A stretch of 64,000 nt of DNA from an uncultured Duncaniella sp. (GTDB lineage: Bacteria > Bacteroidota > Bacteroidia > Bacteroidales > Muribaculaceae), in assembly GCA_910578515.1 (NCBI GenBank), contig CAJTQR010000003.1, positions 248,001 to 312,000 on the forward strand. The letters run 5' to 3'. Below the pieces are notes generated by a model that saw only the letters and a list, made by a program, of their open reading frames with translations, did not search any database and was not told the DNA's origin. Made by a program: the position numbers and the translations under genes. Below are positions 44,672-52,344 of the stretch, in pieces (the stretch's first letter is position 1; every line of letters begins with the position of its first letter).

Positions 44672-45607
44672 ATGGATAGACAGATACAATTTTCAATGGT
44701 GGCGGAAAGATGGCTTGAGACGAAATTGCAACTGGTAAAACGATCGACCTATTGCGCTTATAGTCTAATAATCAAAACTCATTTGATTCCGGCTTTCAAA
44801 GATTATGCTGAAATATCGGAGTCAGAAGCTCAGCAATTTGTTATTGATAAGTTGAAATCAGGACTTAAACGTAAAACCGTCAAAGATATTCTCGCTACAC
44901 TCAGAACTATTGTCAGATTTGGAGAGAAGCATTTTGGTTTTCCCGATGAGCATTGGGAAATCATGCTTCCAACTGATACCGAATCAAAGACACTTCCAGC
45001 GCTTTCCATATTGCATCATCGCAAGTTACTACAACATTTATTGGAGTATCCAACTGTCCAGAATATTGGTGTGACAATTGCATTGACAACCGGTATGCGC
45101 ATTGGAGAAGTTTGTGCGCTACGTTGGGAAAATACAGACTTGGTTCATCGTACAATAACCGTAAGGCAGACTGTTGGGCGGATATATGATTCGGAGCATA
45201 AAAAGACGGAGCGTATCACATCAACACCTAAAACAAAGGCATCAAATCGTGAAATTCCTATAGGCAAAGAACTTTTTAATGCACTTCGTGCAATAAAATG
45301 TAAAGCCAATGGAAATACGTATGTCGTCGGTGGAACGAATTCTCCAAAAGAACCCCGTACATATAGAGAGTATTTCACTCGATTGTTAGCAAGGCTCGGA
45401 ATTCCAAAGATTGTATTTCACGGACTTCGTCATACATTTGCTACAAGATGTATAGAATGTATGTGTGATTACAAGACAGTCAGCGTAATACTTGGTCATT
45501 CAAATGTTGCGACAACAATGAATTTGTATGTTCATCCTAATAATGAACAGAAGAAACGTTGTTTAGAGCGTTTGTCTAAATTTGTGGCTATTGAGGATAC
45601 CAAATGA
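44672..45607 (+). CDS. Tyrosine recombinase (integrase/invertase family)
   Basis: 311 residues from the ATG at 44672. A core-binding N-terminal domain (RWLETKLQLVKRSTYCAYS) is followed by the catalytic domain. Arg is in LTTGMRIGEVCALRW (about 140), Lys in KTKASNREIPIG, His-x-x-Arg in FHGLRHTFATRC (about 250), His in ILGHSNVATTM and the nucleophile Tyr in NLYVH (about 285). All catalytic residues are present. It could be the island integrase, the enzyme that inverts the methyltransferase cassettes, or both. No att repeats were found at the island ends. Confidence 0.9.
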   Translation: MDRQIQFSMVAERWLETKLQLVKRSTYCAYSLIIKTHLIPAFKDYAEISESEAQQFVIDKLKSGLKRKTVKDILATLRTIVRFGEKHFGFPDEHWEIMLPTDTESKTLPALSILHHRKLLQHLLEYPTVQNIGVTIALTTGMRIGEVCALRWENTDLVHRTITVRQTVGRIYDSEHKKTERITSTPKTKASNREIPIGKELFNALRAIKCKANGNTYVVGGTNSPKEPRTYREYFTRLLARLGIPKIVFHGLRHTFATRCIECMCDYKTVSVILGHSNVATTMNLYVHPNNEQKKRCLERLSKFVAIEDTK

Positions 45608-45665
45608 ATATAAAATATGAAGGTTCTGATGGAGTAGTTATACTTTGTATGTGTGTAATTCTGTG

Positions 45666-45881
45666 TCAAGGTACCGGGTCGTAGCCTGAGCCGCCCCAGG
45701 GATGGCAGCGGAGTATGCGGCGGATAGCGAGGTATGAGCCTTTGATGATGCCGTGGCGGGTGATTGCCTCAATGGCGTATTGGCTGCATGTGGGGGTGAA
45801 GCGACATACCGCCGGAAACATTGGTGAGATGCAGAGTTGGTAGAATCGTATGGGTAATATGAGGAGACGGCGCAATATCAT
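45666..45881 (-). CDS. yidD: YidD membrane protein insertion efficiency factor
   Basis: 71 residues: [20 protein letters not shown], then [16 protein letters not shown] and the ending [14 protein letters not shown], all diagnostic. YidD assists membrane protein insertion at the cytoplasmic face. It is found downstream of rnpA, the order conserved in many bacteria, but here 154 bases of AT-rich repeats separate them. Confidence 0.93.
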   Translation of the reverse strand: MILRRLLILPIRFYQLCISPMFPAVCRFTPTCSQYAIEAITRHGIIKGSYLAIRRILRCHPWGGSGYDPVP

Positions 45882-45883
45882 AG

Positions 45884-46026
45884 TATAATATAATGCTAAT
45901 AGTATAATATAAAGCTAATAAATATATAAAATAGTATAATGTATAAATAGTATAATATGAGATAGTAGTATAATATATAAATAGTATAATATATAAGTAT
46001 AATATATTAAGTATAATATATAAAGG
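45884..46026. repeat. AT-rich tandem repeats carrying many TATAAT units
   Basis: About nine or ten imperfect copies of a unit of roughly 11-16 bases with the common part AGTATAATATA fill the rnpA-yidD gap. No protein frame or hairpin is meaningful here. The unit contains the hexamer TATAAT, which is not the Bacteroidetes -7 box. Confidence 0.85.
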
Positions 46027-46035
46027 TGTGTCTGG

Positions 46036-46485
46036 TTATTGAGCCGGTTGATTTTCTTCAGGGGGATTTGGCGCGGTGCATGGAGAGGATTCTGATTGCG
46101 ACAGACCGTTGTATTTCTCATTTATCTTGCTTAGTATGCGTTTCACGGAGTGCTCTACTTTAGAATAGGGGAGCAGCTCGTTTGCAACGTATATGAAAGC
46201 TATGTCGATAGGGAGATTGTGGGGAAACAGATGACGGTTGAGGCGATAGGCTTCGCGTACCCGTCGGCGCATCTGTACACGGTCAACAGCGTGGCGGATT
46301 CTCTTCTTGGGAATTGATATCAGGAACTGCGGGCATTGTGCGGTGCGTTTGGGGTTTAGCTTCCACGATGCGCGCAGTGGGTAGGAGATAATAGAGTCAA
46401 CAGCGGGATTACTTCGGTCAAATAGTTGACCTATAGCAATCTCGCTGCAGAGCTTTTCTATCTTGTATAATCTTAGACCTTGCAT
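46036..46485 (-). CDS. rnpA: Ribonuclease P protein component
   Basis: 149 residues. Basic protein that binds the catalytic RNA of RNase P and helps it mature tRNA 5' ends. The diagnostic element is VDRVQMRRRVREAYRLNRHL (about 80-100), the RNR-type motif. The last 25 residues (NGLSQSESSPCTAPNPPEEN) are an acidic, Pro/Ser-rich extension not needed for function. It is in a hemD-rnpA-yidD order seen in Bacteroidetes. Confidence 0.93.
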   Translation of the reverse strand: MQGLRLYKIEKLCSEIAIGQLFDRSNPAVDSIISYPLRASWKLNPKRTAQCPQFLISIPKKRIRHAVDRVQMRRRVREAYRLNRHLFPHNLPIDIAFIYVANELLPYSKVEHSVKRILSKINEKYNGLSQSESSPCTAPNPPEENQPAQ

Positions 46486-46572
46486 TTGTGTCGTGTATGC
46501 GGAGTAACTGACCCCTCATGGGGATGTCACAATGCTTGAAGGTTTATGAGATGTTTTTACTCTATCTCTTGA

Positions 46573-47319
46573 TTATTTCTTGGCGTCCTCTTTCAGGAAG
46601 TTGTCAAGAGCGGCTGTCATTGATGGTGACTGCACGGAGGGAGCTTCAAGGTCGAGGCGGAGACCGGCGTTGCGTACGGCCTGTGCAGTGGTTGCACCGA
46701 AGCATCCGATTTGGATGTCTTTCTGCTCGAATCCAGGGAAGTTTTTCAGCAAAGAGTCGATTCCGGCGGGGCTGAAGAAGAGAAGCATGTCGTAGTCAAA
46801 CTTTTCATCAGGACCGAAATCGTTTGACACTGTGCGGTACATTACAGCTTTTGTGTAGTTGATGCCGTTCTTGTCAAGTATTGTCGAATCTTCCTTGTGT
46901 ACGTCAGAAACGATGTAAAGGAATTTCTCTTTCTTGTGCTTGATGAGGAATGGTAAGAGGCTGTCGAGCTTCCCTGTCTCGCCATGGAAAATCTTGCGTT
47001 TGCGATATACGATATACTTCTGCAGGTATAGAGCGATAGACTCAGTTGTGCAGAAATACTTCATGGTGTCGGGGATGTTGATTCTCATCTCTTCGCACAA
47101 ACGGAAGAAATGGTCTACCGCAGTGCGGGCAGTGAAGATAATGGCAGTAAAATCCGAAATCGCGATTTTGGATTGACGGAATTCCTTCGCTGTAAGACCC
47201 TCAACTTTGATGAATGGTCTGAATTCGATTTCTACGCCATACTTCTCAGCGATGTCATAGTAGGGCGACTTCTCAGAAGAGGGTTTCGGTTGCGATACTA
47301 ATACTTTCTTAACTTTCAC
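46573..47319 (-). CDS. hemD: Uroporphyrinogen-III synthase
   Basis: 248 residues, two-lobed HemD fold. Converts hydroxymethylbilane to uroporphyrinogen III. Sequence conservation in this family is low; useful landmarks are IIFTARTAVDHFF (about 57), YFCTTESIALYL (about 87) and LLFFSPAGIDSLLKNFP with IGCFGATTAQAVRNAGL (about 180-220). The genomic partner DUF4271 directly upstream is typical for Bacteroidetes and supports the call. Confidence 0.88.
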   Translation of the reverse strand: MKVKKVLVSQPKPSSEKSPYYDIAEKYGVEIEFRPFIKVEGLTAKEFRQSKIAISDFTAIIFTARTAVDHFFRLCEEMRINIPDTMKYFCTTESIALYLQKYIVYRKRKIFHGETGKLDSLLPFLIKHKKEKFLYIVSDVHKEDSTILDKNGINYTKAVMYRTVSNDFGPDEKFDYDMLLFFSPAGIDSLLKNFPGFEQKDIQIGCFGATTAQAVRNAGLRLDLEAPSVQSPSMTAALDNFLKEDAKK

Positions 47320-47342
47320 GAGACGTTATAGCTTAGGGGTTG

Positions 47343-48140
47343 TCAACTGATGAGAAACAGGACCACTCGGTACAATAAAACAAGGGGTACTATTTCGAGA
47401 GTGCAAAGGTACAAAATAAAATAAAGCAACGAGCCAAAATTGTCGTAAAAAAGCCTAAATCCTTTGTAAATAAATATCAAACGGGAAATAATGTACAATA
47501 AAACCCCTATCGGGACCACTATTTGTGAGGCGTCGGGATTGAAAAGCACGAATAGGGCGGGGAGGGTGAGCGCTACCCCTAAGAGGGCCTGTGAAGCGTT
47601 GAATCCTTTGAGCCACTGTCGCGATGTGAAACGGTCGGTGAACACGTAGCCGACAGTGCGGTAGGCTGCGAGTTCCCAGAGGTAGTAGAGTAGCGCGAGG
47701 CTGCTTATGAGCGCGATTGTGGGGAATGAAGAGAGGAGTCCGGTGCCATTGATTCCGATGGCGGCGTTGATGATGATGCCCTCGCCAATGGATGCGAGGA
47801 GCACGATTGAGATTTGCATTCCTGTCTCGCTGAATGTGCGGACGGAGAAGGTGTCGTCGCGGCGTCGCACGGAGAAGAGGTCGTTGGTGAAGTGTTTCAG
47901 GAATGTGGAGTAGTGGCGTGAGTTGTAGGCGAGCAGCAGGAAGATGCCTATCACAAGGCATAGAACGCCGGAGTCGTAGCCCGGCAGGTGGGTGCGTTCC
48001 TGAGGTGACATTCCGTAGGTGTAGGGGACTTTCCCTATGGTCATGGTGAGCTGCTCGGCTGCCGATGACGGGGCGTCGGTCTCACGGCACACTTTGGGTT
48101 GCCATGCCTCTACTTGTATGCTGTCGGTTGCTATGGGCAT
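47343..48140 (-). CDS. DUF4271 membrane protein
   Basis: 265 residues with an extracytoplasmic-looking N-terminus of about 65 residues and six or seven transmembrane helices (first at about 60-75, GVLCLVIGIFLLLAYN). The signature FTDRFTSRQWLKGFNASQAL is characteristic of the DUF4271 family, found almost only in Bacteroidetes upstream of hemD. No function is known. The hemD promoter candidate (47403-47411) lies inside its 3' end. Confidence 0.85.
   Translation of the reverse strand: MPIATDSIQVEAWQPKVCRETDAPSSAAEQLTMTIGKVPYTYGMSPQERTHLPGYDSGVLCLVIGIFLLLAYNSRHYSTFLKHFTNDLFSVRRRDDTFSVRTFSETGMQISIVLLASIGEGIIINAAIGINGTGLLSSFPTIALISSLALLYYLWELAAYRTVGYVFTDRFTSRQWLKGFNASQALLGVALTLPALFVLFNPDASQIVVPIGVLLYIISRLIFIYKGFRLFYDNFGSLLYFILYLCTLEIVPLVLLYRVVLFLIS
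47403..47411 (-). promoter_or_regulatory. Possible internal promoter for hemD
   Basis: TACCTTTGC on the minus strand, inside the end of the DUF4271 gene, about 85 bases before the hemD ATG. A CAAA (TTTG on minus) lies at 47435-47438, 23 bases away, slightly too far. Confidence 0.45.
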
Positions 48141-48175
48141 TTGTGATTTTATCTCTCTTGGACTGTCGGGATTGG

Positions 48176-48790
48176 TTACCGTGATTCTTTAATCAGTTGG
48201 ATGGCTTCGGCCGGTGTTGATACGATGTGGGCAGGTATGATGTCGCCTCGCATGAATTTTTCGGCGGTCATTTTCTTGAACATCTCTATCAGGGGGTTGT
48301 AGAAACCGTCAATGTTGACAATTATCACAGGACCGGTGAATAGTTCGAGCTGGTGCCATGTCATGATTTCGGCGAGTTCGTCGAGAGTGCCTATGCCTCC
48401 GGGGAGGGCAATGGCGGCGCAAGAGAGATTTGCCATGGTCTGTTTTCTCACATGCATGCTGGGCGTGTCGATGCATTGGGTGAGCTGTGGGTGCCCCCAT
48501 CCTTTCTCAATCATGAAATGCGGTAGGACGCCTATGGCGCATCCGTTGGCTTCCACACATCCTTCGATTGCGGCTGCCATGAGTCCCATCGCTCCGCCTC
48601 CGCATACGAGTCGGAGTCCGGCTTGTGCTATAAGTGCGCCGGTCTGGTGTGCGGCGTTTAGATATTTCGGGTCAACCCGTTGGGATGATGCGCAGTAGAC
48701 TACCACGCCGTCTTTAGTGGGTTCGGTTGGGTTGTTTTTGTGGTCCATGTAATCGAAGGGGTTGTTAAAATCAATCCGGGATGGTGGCAT
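48176..48790 (-). CDS. LOG-family nucleoside 5'-monophosphate phosphoribohydrolase
   Basis: 204 residues. The family releases a base from nucleoside monophosphates (cytokinin-activating type in plants). Signature ALPGGIGTLDELAEIMTW (PGGxGTxxE, about 118) and GGGAMGLMAAA. An internal ATG at 48748 (MDHKNNPTEPT) is an alternative start, closer to the conserved VVVYCASS. The -7 box at 48813-48821 fits the longer form. Physiological substrate in bacteria is uncertain. Confidence 0.88.
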   Translation of the reverse strand: MPPSRIDFNNPFDYMDHKNNPTEPTKDGVVVYCASSQRVDPKYLNAAHQTGALIAQAGLRLVCGGGAMGLMAAAIEGCVEANGCAIGVLPHFMIEKGWGHPQLTQCIDTPSMHVRKQTMANLSCAAIALPGGIGTLDELAEIMTWHQLELFTGPVIIVNIDGFYNPLIEMFKKMTAEKFMRGDIIPAHIVSTPAEAIQLIKESR

Positions 48791-48812
48791 TGCAGATGCC
48801 GCAAAACAAAGT

Positions 48813-48821
48813 GCAAAATTA
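48813..48821 (-). promoter_or_regulatory. -7 box before the LOG-family gene
   Basis: TAATTTTGC on the minus strand about 25 bases before the ATG at 48790. It may drive the LOG-DUF4271-hemD run of genes. Confidence 0.5.
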
Positions 48822-48882
48822 GTTATTTTCTGTCGATTAATGAGGGGTTTCGGGAAATTTAATTTATAGTAGGGGGAGGACT

Positions 48883-48935
48883 AATCGGACAAATCGGACG
48901 AATCGGGGGAATCGGAGGAATCGGGGGAATTGGGG
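48883..48935. repeat. Six tandem copies of a 9-base unit
   Basis: Units AATCGGACA, AATCGGACG, AATCGGGGG, AATCGGAGG, AATCGGGGG and a last AATTGGGG follow each other without gaps, directly after the stop codon of the DUF3943 gene. One minus-strand frame encodes a Ser-Pro-Asp rich repeat. Confidence 0.9.
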
Positions 48936-49874
48936 TTAGAAGGTGCAGGTGAGGGTGAAGCCGGGGGCGCCTTGGAGCATGGTGGGGGTGAGGGTGGAGG
49001 AGAAAACACTCCGGCTCCCGTCGGTGGTGCCTTGATGACCGGTGGAACGACCGAGGTGGAGGCGGCGTTCGTCGCTGCCTCGGAAGAGGTTGATTACCTC
49101 GTTAACGGGGTCGACAATGAACACTACGATGTTGCCTAAGAGGCGTGAGCCCCACAGGGTGTAGTCGTGGGAGACTATATGGCGTTTTGCTATGTAGAAT
49201 AGTTCGCCGAGGGCGCTTCCTACCAATGGGGTGATGAGGATGTCCTGGTAGCTCGGGCGTTCCATACATGCCTCGATGCCAAATTCCCATCCGATGGTGG
49301 AGATGCATGCCGAATATATCATTGACTGCCAGAAGCTGAATCCGCATGAGCGGGCGCTCATGAAGTAGGCTGCACCAGCGTAGGGGTGAAGGATGTAGTT
49401 GAACATCGGTTTGTCGTGGTCTATCTCTGGCGATTTCACGAATATGTTCTCATACCAGCGTTTGTAAAATGGCTTTTGCTGGATTGCTTCGCGGTTCCAT
49501 GCGGTGGCGTCCTCCGGGAGACATTCGAGCACGAAGAGAGATGTCACGAATGCTCCGGTGAGCACGGCAGTGTTGGTCCACATCCGGCTCCAGTTGGGGT
49601 GAGAAGTGCCTTTGAGTGAGTAGGGGTCGAGGTAGATGCTGTGGCGCGAGGGATTGACGGGGGCGAGGATTGCCGATAGGGTGTCGGCAACCGCCGAGTG
49701 GATTGATTCGCGTGAGGATATGGGTGTGGAGATGATGGTTACAGAGGGGTTGGCGAGGCTGTCGGGGGTGACAGGCTGAGTGCGCAGCCGCGATGCCGAT
49801 GCTGCTCCTATGCTGCAGATTGCGAGCAGCGAGCAGACGATGAGTCTGAGTGTAATGATGTGTGCCGGTCGCAT
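48936..49874 (-). CDS. DUF3943 protein, probably envelope-associated
   Basis: 312 residues with a signal peptide (LIVCSLLAICSIGAASA). The DUF3943 region spans about 90-260 (WNREAIQQKPFYKRWYENI; HPYAGAAYFMSARSCGFSFW; ISTIGWEFGIEACMERPSYQ) and includes hydrophobic segments. The chain ends in TLTCTF, an aromatic C-terminus typical of outer-membrane beta-barrels. No function is known. The stop codon is immediately followed by a 9-base tandem repeat, so the C-terminal length may vary between strains. Confidence 0.75.
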   Translation of the reverse strand: MRPAHIITLRLIVCSLLAICSIGAASASRLRTQPVTPDSLANPSVTIISTPISSRESIHSAVADTLSAILAPVNPSRHSIYLDPYSLKGTSHPNWSRMWTNTAVLTGAFVTSLFVLECLPEDATAWNREAIQQKPFYKRWYENIFVKSPEIDHDKPMFNYILHPYAGAAYFMSARSCGFSFWQSMIYSACISTIGWEFGIEACMERPSYQDILITPLVGSALGELFYIAKRHIVSHDYTLWGSRLLGNIVVFIVDPVNEVINLFRGSDERRLHLGRSTGHQGTTDGSRSVFSSTLTPTMLQGAPGFTLTCTF

Positions 49875-50090
49875 AATAGTAGTATAAATAAATAGTTGTA
49901 CAAAATAGTTGTGAGTGTGTTTTTTAAGACTCTTTTTCCCGTGTGGCGGGAGGTGGAGTTTTGTAAATATAACGCCGTGGAATGGTGTCAGGTTCTAAAA
50001 ATATGGTTTAATTCGACGGATGGAACATTTTAATGCTCCGGTGTGTTATAGTGTAAAATAAGTTAACGGACATTTAGAAATACTATTGTT

Positions 50091-50231
50091 ATGAGAGAAA
50101 AGAAATCAACCACCCTGTGGGTCGCCATCGGTGCTGTGATACTGATAATACTGCTTTTGGTATGGCTGACATTCGCAGACTTTTTCGGCGACACTGACGT
50201 GGCTGCGTTTGTGGCACCGCTATTGAGATAA
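50091..50231 (+). CDS. Small single-span membrane protein
   Basis: 46 residues: a short basic N-terminus (MREKKSTT), one transmembrane helix (LWVAIGAVILIILLLVWLTF) and a short acidic C-terminal tail (ADFFGDTDVAAF). The orientation is probably N-in. The ORF is followed by a strong terminator at 50296, which supports expression. Function unknown. Confidence 0.65.
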   Translation: MREKKSTTLWVAIGAVILIILLLVWLTFADFFGDTDVAAFVAPLLR

Positions 50232-50295
50232 TTGATTAGGGATGTGTGACGAATTGTATGTCAGACGAGCACTTCTCCACGGAAAAGAAAAATCA

Positions 50296-50347
50296 GAAAC
50301 CCGGAACCGGCATTCAGATGCCAGCTCCGGGTTTCCGGTTCTTTTTT
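50296..50347 (+). terminator. Intrinsic terminator after the small membrane-protein gene
   Basis: Stem GAAACCCGGA...TCCGGGTTTC (50296-50305 with 50326-50335) with an inner GGCAT/ATGCC helix is followed by a plus-strand T-tract ending at 50347. About 65 bases past the stop. Confidence 0.85.
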
Positions 50348-50429
50348 CGCCTCAGTTTCCGTGGCTAAAAGCCAGCGGAGACAGTCTGTTCACGCAGCAT
50401 GTCCCGCGGAAAATAGAGGTGTGAGGATT

Positions 50430-50789
50430 TTAGCCCTTCTTAACGACACGGCGCTCTTTGATACGAGCCTTTTTGCCGGTGAGTTTGCGAAGGTAGTAAA
50501 GTTTAGCGCGACGCACCTTACCATACTTGTTGATGGTGATAGAGTCAATGAAGGGAGACTCGATGGGGAAGATACGCTCAACACCGATGTTGTCAGACAT
50601 CTTGCGTACAGTGAAGCGCTTCTTGTTACCCTCACCTGAGATGCGGATTACAACGCCACGGTACTGCTGGATACGCTCCTTGTTACCTTCCTTGATGCGG
50701 TAAGCTACAGTGATAGTGTCGCCCGGGTTGAACTCAGGGTGCTGCTTGCCGGTAGCGAAAGCCTCTTCGGCAACTTTGATTAAATCCAT
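50430..50789 (-). CDS. rplS: 50S ribosomal protein L19
   Basis: 119 residues, standard length. Located at the 30S-50S interface. Landmarks are [50 protein letters not shown] and [20 protein letters not shown]. It is a single gene with its own promoter and a structured leader (50823-50864). Confidence 0.97.
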   Translation of the reverse strand: MDLIKVAEEAFATGKQHPEFNPGDTITVAYRIKEGNKERIQQYRGVVIRISGEGNKKRFTVRKMSDNIGVERIFPIESPFIDSITINKYGKVRRAKLYYLRKLTGKKARIKERRVVKKG

Positions 50790-50822
50790 TTTTCTATTCG
50801 AATATTAAAATGTTAACACTAC

Positions 50823-50864
50823 TCGCAATATGGACCAGGCTGCATGTCCTGCCAGAGATTGCGA
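50823..50864 (-). promoter_or_regulatory. Structured 5' leader of rplS (L19 leader-like)
   Basis: In the 77-base rplS leader a stem TCGCAAT/ATTGCGA (50823-50829 with 50858-50864) encloses a second stem CAGG/CCTG (50836-50839 with 50848-50851). Ribosomal protein genes are often autoregulated through such leaders. Assignment to a known L19 leader family is inference. Confidence 0.5.
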
Positions 50865-50872
50865 AATCGGGT

Positions 50873-50903
50873 GCAAAGTTACTAAAAATTATTGATATCA
50901 CAA
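50873..50903 (-). promoter_or_regulatory. Promoter of rplS
   Basis: On the minus strand TTG (50901-50903), 19 bases, then TAACTTTGC (50873-50881). Strong match, as expected for a ribosomal gene. Confidence 0.7.
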
Positions 50904-50960
50904 CAAATTTGAGGACTTTAGATGTGAAAAATCGGTAATATCACCGTAGGCGGGAGTTAT

Positions 50961-50993
50961 TTTCGTGATTTGCGATAATTTTATTAACTTTGC
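50961..50993 (+). promoter_or_regulatory. Promoter upstream of the palindromic element and ruvX
   Basis: TTTC at 50961-50964, 20 bases, then TAACTTTGC at 50985-50993. Transcription would run through the palindromic element at 51001-51205 before reaching ruvX. Confidence 0.55.
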
Positions 50994-51000
50994 AGAGTTA

Positions 51001-51226
51001 AGAGTGTGTTTACTTTTAACACACGATTTGAATTTTAACTAAAGAATGTCGTTATTTACGAGTTTCGCATTAATTCTGAGGTCTTTTTTAATGATTTCCG
51101 CCAAGTCTCATCAGTCACATAGCCCGCTATGCTCCTTCTTCAACTTGCAAAAATCATTCAAAAAAGACTCTCAGCCTTAAAGCGAGTTAAAAGTAAACAC
51201 ACTCTAAGAGGTTGTTCACTTTTAAC
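51001..51226. repeat. Nested palindromic element with 20-base inverted ends (MITE-like)
   Basis: AGAGTGTGTTTACTTTTAAC at 51001-51020 has a perfect inverted partner at 51186-51205. A third, direct copy with 17 of 20 matches follows at 51207-51226. Inside lie further nested arms: 51076-51097 with 51151-51174 (two indels), CAAGT 51102-51106 with ACTTG 51143-51147, and CATAGC 51118-51123 with GCTATG 51126-51131. The hexamer TAAGAG occurs at 50999-51004 and 51205-51210, a possible target duplication. There is no ORF inside. Confidence 0.7.
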
Positions 51227-51254
51227 GAGCGGTTAAAAAAATCTGATTAAAGAT

Positions 51255-51677
51255 ATGGGTAGGCTCCTTGCTATTGATTACGGGCGTAAGCGTTGCGGCA
51301 TAGCCGTGACGGATAGTCTGCGAATTGTAGCCACGGCTCTTGCGACAGTGCCTTCGGGTGAACTTATAAAGTTTCTGAAGGATTACATTGGACGAGAGCA
51401 GGTGGATGAGATAATAGTGGGATTGCCCAAGACTCTCGCAGGAGAGGCATCGGATTCGATGCGCTACATCACGCCTGCAATCAACCGGCTGAAAAAGGAG
51501 TTGCCGGGGATGCCGGTGGTGTTTTACGATGAGAGGTTCACCTCGACACTTGCCCACCGTGCCATGATAGACTCGGGAGTGCGTAAGATGGAGCGCCGCA
51601 ACAAGGATGCCATTGACCGCATGGCGGCTGTGATAATCCTCAATGGATATCTGGAGAGCCGCAGTTACAACGGGTAG
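51255..51677 (+). CDS. ruvX: RuvX/YqgF-family putative pre-16S rRNA nuclease
   Basis: 140 residues. RNase H-like fold: LLAIDYGRKRCGIAVTD (catalytic Asp), EIIVGLPKTLAGEAS, VVFYDERFTSTLAH and NKDAIDRMAAVIIL (final acidic residue). YqgF is thought to finish 16S rRNA 5' processing; the older name refers to Holliday junction resolution. It heads a ruvX-def-ettA run. Confidence 0.93.
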   Translation: MGRLLAIDYGRKRCGIAVTDSLRIVATALATVPSGELIKFLKDYIGREQVDEIIVGLPKTLAGEASDSMRYITPAINRLKKELPGMPVVFYDERFTSTLAHRAMIDSGVRKMERRNKDAIDRMAAVIILNGYLESRSYNG

Positions 51678-51737
51678 AGGAGTGTCAGGAACATTCCCTG
51701 CCGATTAAGAACGCAAAAACAAGATACGATAAGATAT

Positions 51738-52298
51738 ATGTTACCAATCTACCTTTATGGACATCCGGTGTTGAGGAAGGTTTCAGCTCCCATCACTCCG
51801 GAATATGAAGGGCTCAAGGAATTGCTTGAGCAGATGTTTGCCACTATGTATGAGAGCGAAGGAGTGGGGCTCGCCGCTCCGCAGATAGGTCGTAATGACC
51901 GGATAGTGGTGATTGACGCGGACCCGGTCAAGGATTCGTTCCCGGAATGCGAGGGAAAGAAATTCGTGCTCATCAATCCGGAAATCGAGGTGCTTGATGG
52001 AGAGACGGTGACACGTTCAGAGGGATGCCTCAGTCTGCCCGGACTTTCGGAGAATGTGCCCCGCGTGGAGCATATCCGCGTGAAGTGGCTCGATGAGAAT
52101 CTGGAGCCGCATGAAGAGGTGTTTGAGGGCTTCCTCTCGCGAATCTTCCAGCATGAGTGTGACCATCTTGAGGGAAAGCTTTATATCGACCATATCTCGA
52201 TGATACGCAAGCAGCTCATCAAGGGTAAGCTCAACAATATGATAGCGGGGAAAATCCGATGTGACTATCCCGTGAAATACGCTCCTAAGAAGAGATGA
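51738..52298 (+). CDS. def: Peptide deformylase
   Basis: 186 residues. Removes the formyl group from nascent proteins using Fe2+ or Zn2+. All three motifs are present: GVGLAAPQIG (about 41), EGCLSLPG (about 95) and QHECDHLEG (about 138; HExxH-type metal site, with the motif II Cys as third ligand). Starts 60 bases after ruvX. Confidence 0.97.
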   Translation: MLPIYLYGHPVLRKVSAPITPEYEGLKELLEQMFATMYESEGVGLAAPQIGRNDRIVVIDADPVKDSFPECEGKKFVLINPEIEVLDGETVTRSEGCLSLPGLSENVPRVEHIRVKWLDENLEPHEEVFEGFLSRIFQHECDHLEGKLYIDHISMIRKQLIKGKLNNMIAGKIRCDYPVKYAPKKR

Positions 52299-52344
52299 TA
52301 CTTCAGGGTGAGCAGAATAATCTATAAAAATTCTAAACAGTTAT

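Noticed and set aside
40938..45660. att direct repeats bounding the island
   Set aside because: Comparison by eye of 40900-41050 with 45600-45660 gave no shared run long enough to be convincing.
45884..46026. CRISPR array or promoter cluster
   Set aside because: Repeat units are short, irregular and without unique spacers; TATAAT is not the promoter box of this group.
48883..48935. CRISPR-like repeats
   Set aside because: Nine-base units without spacers.
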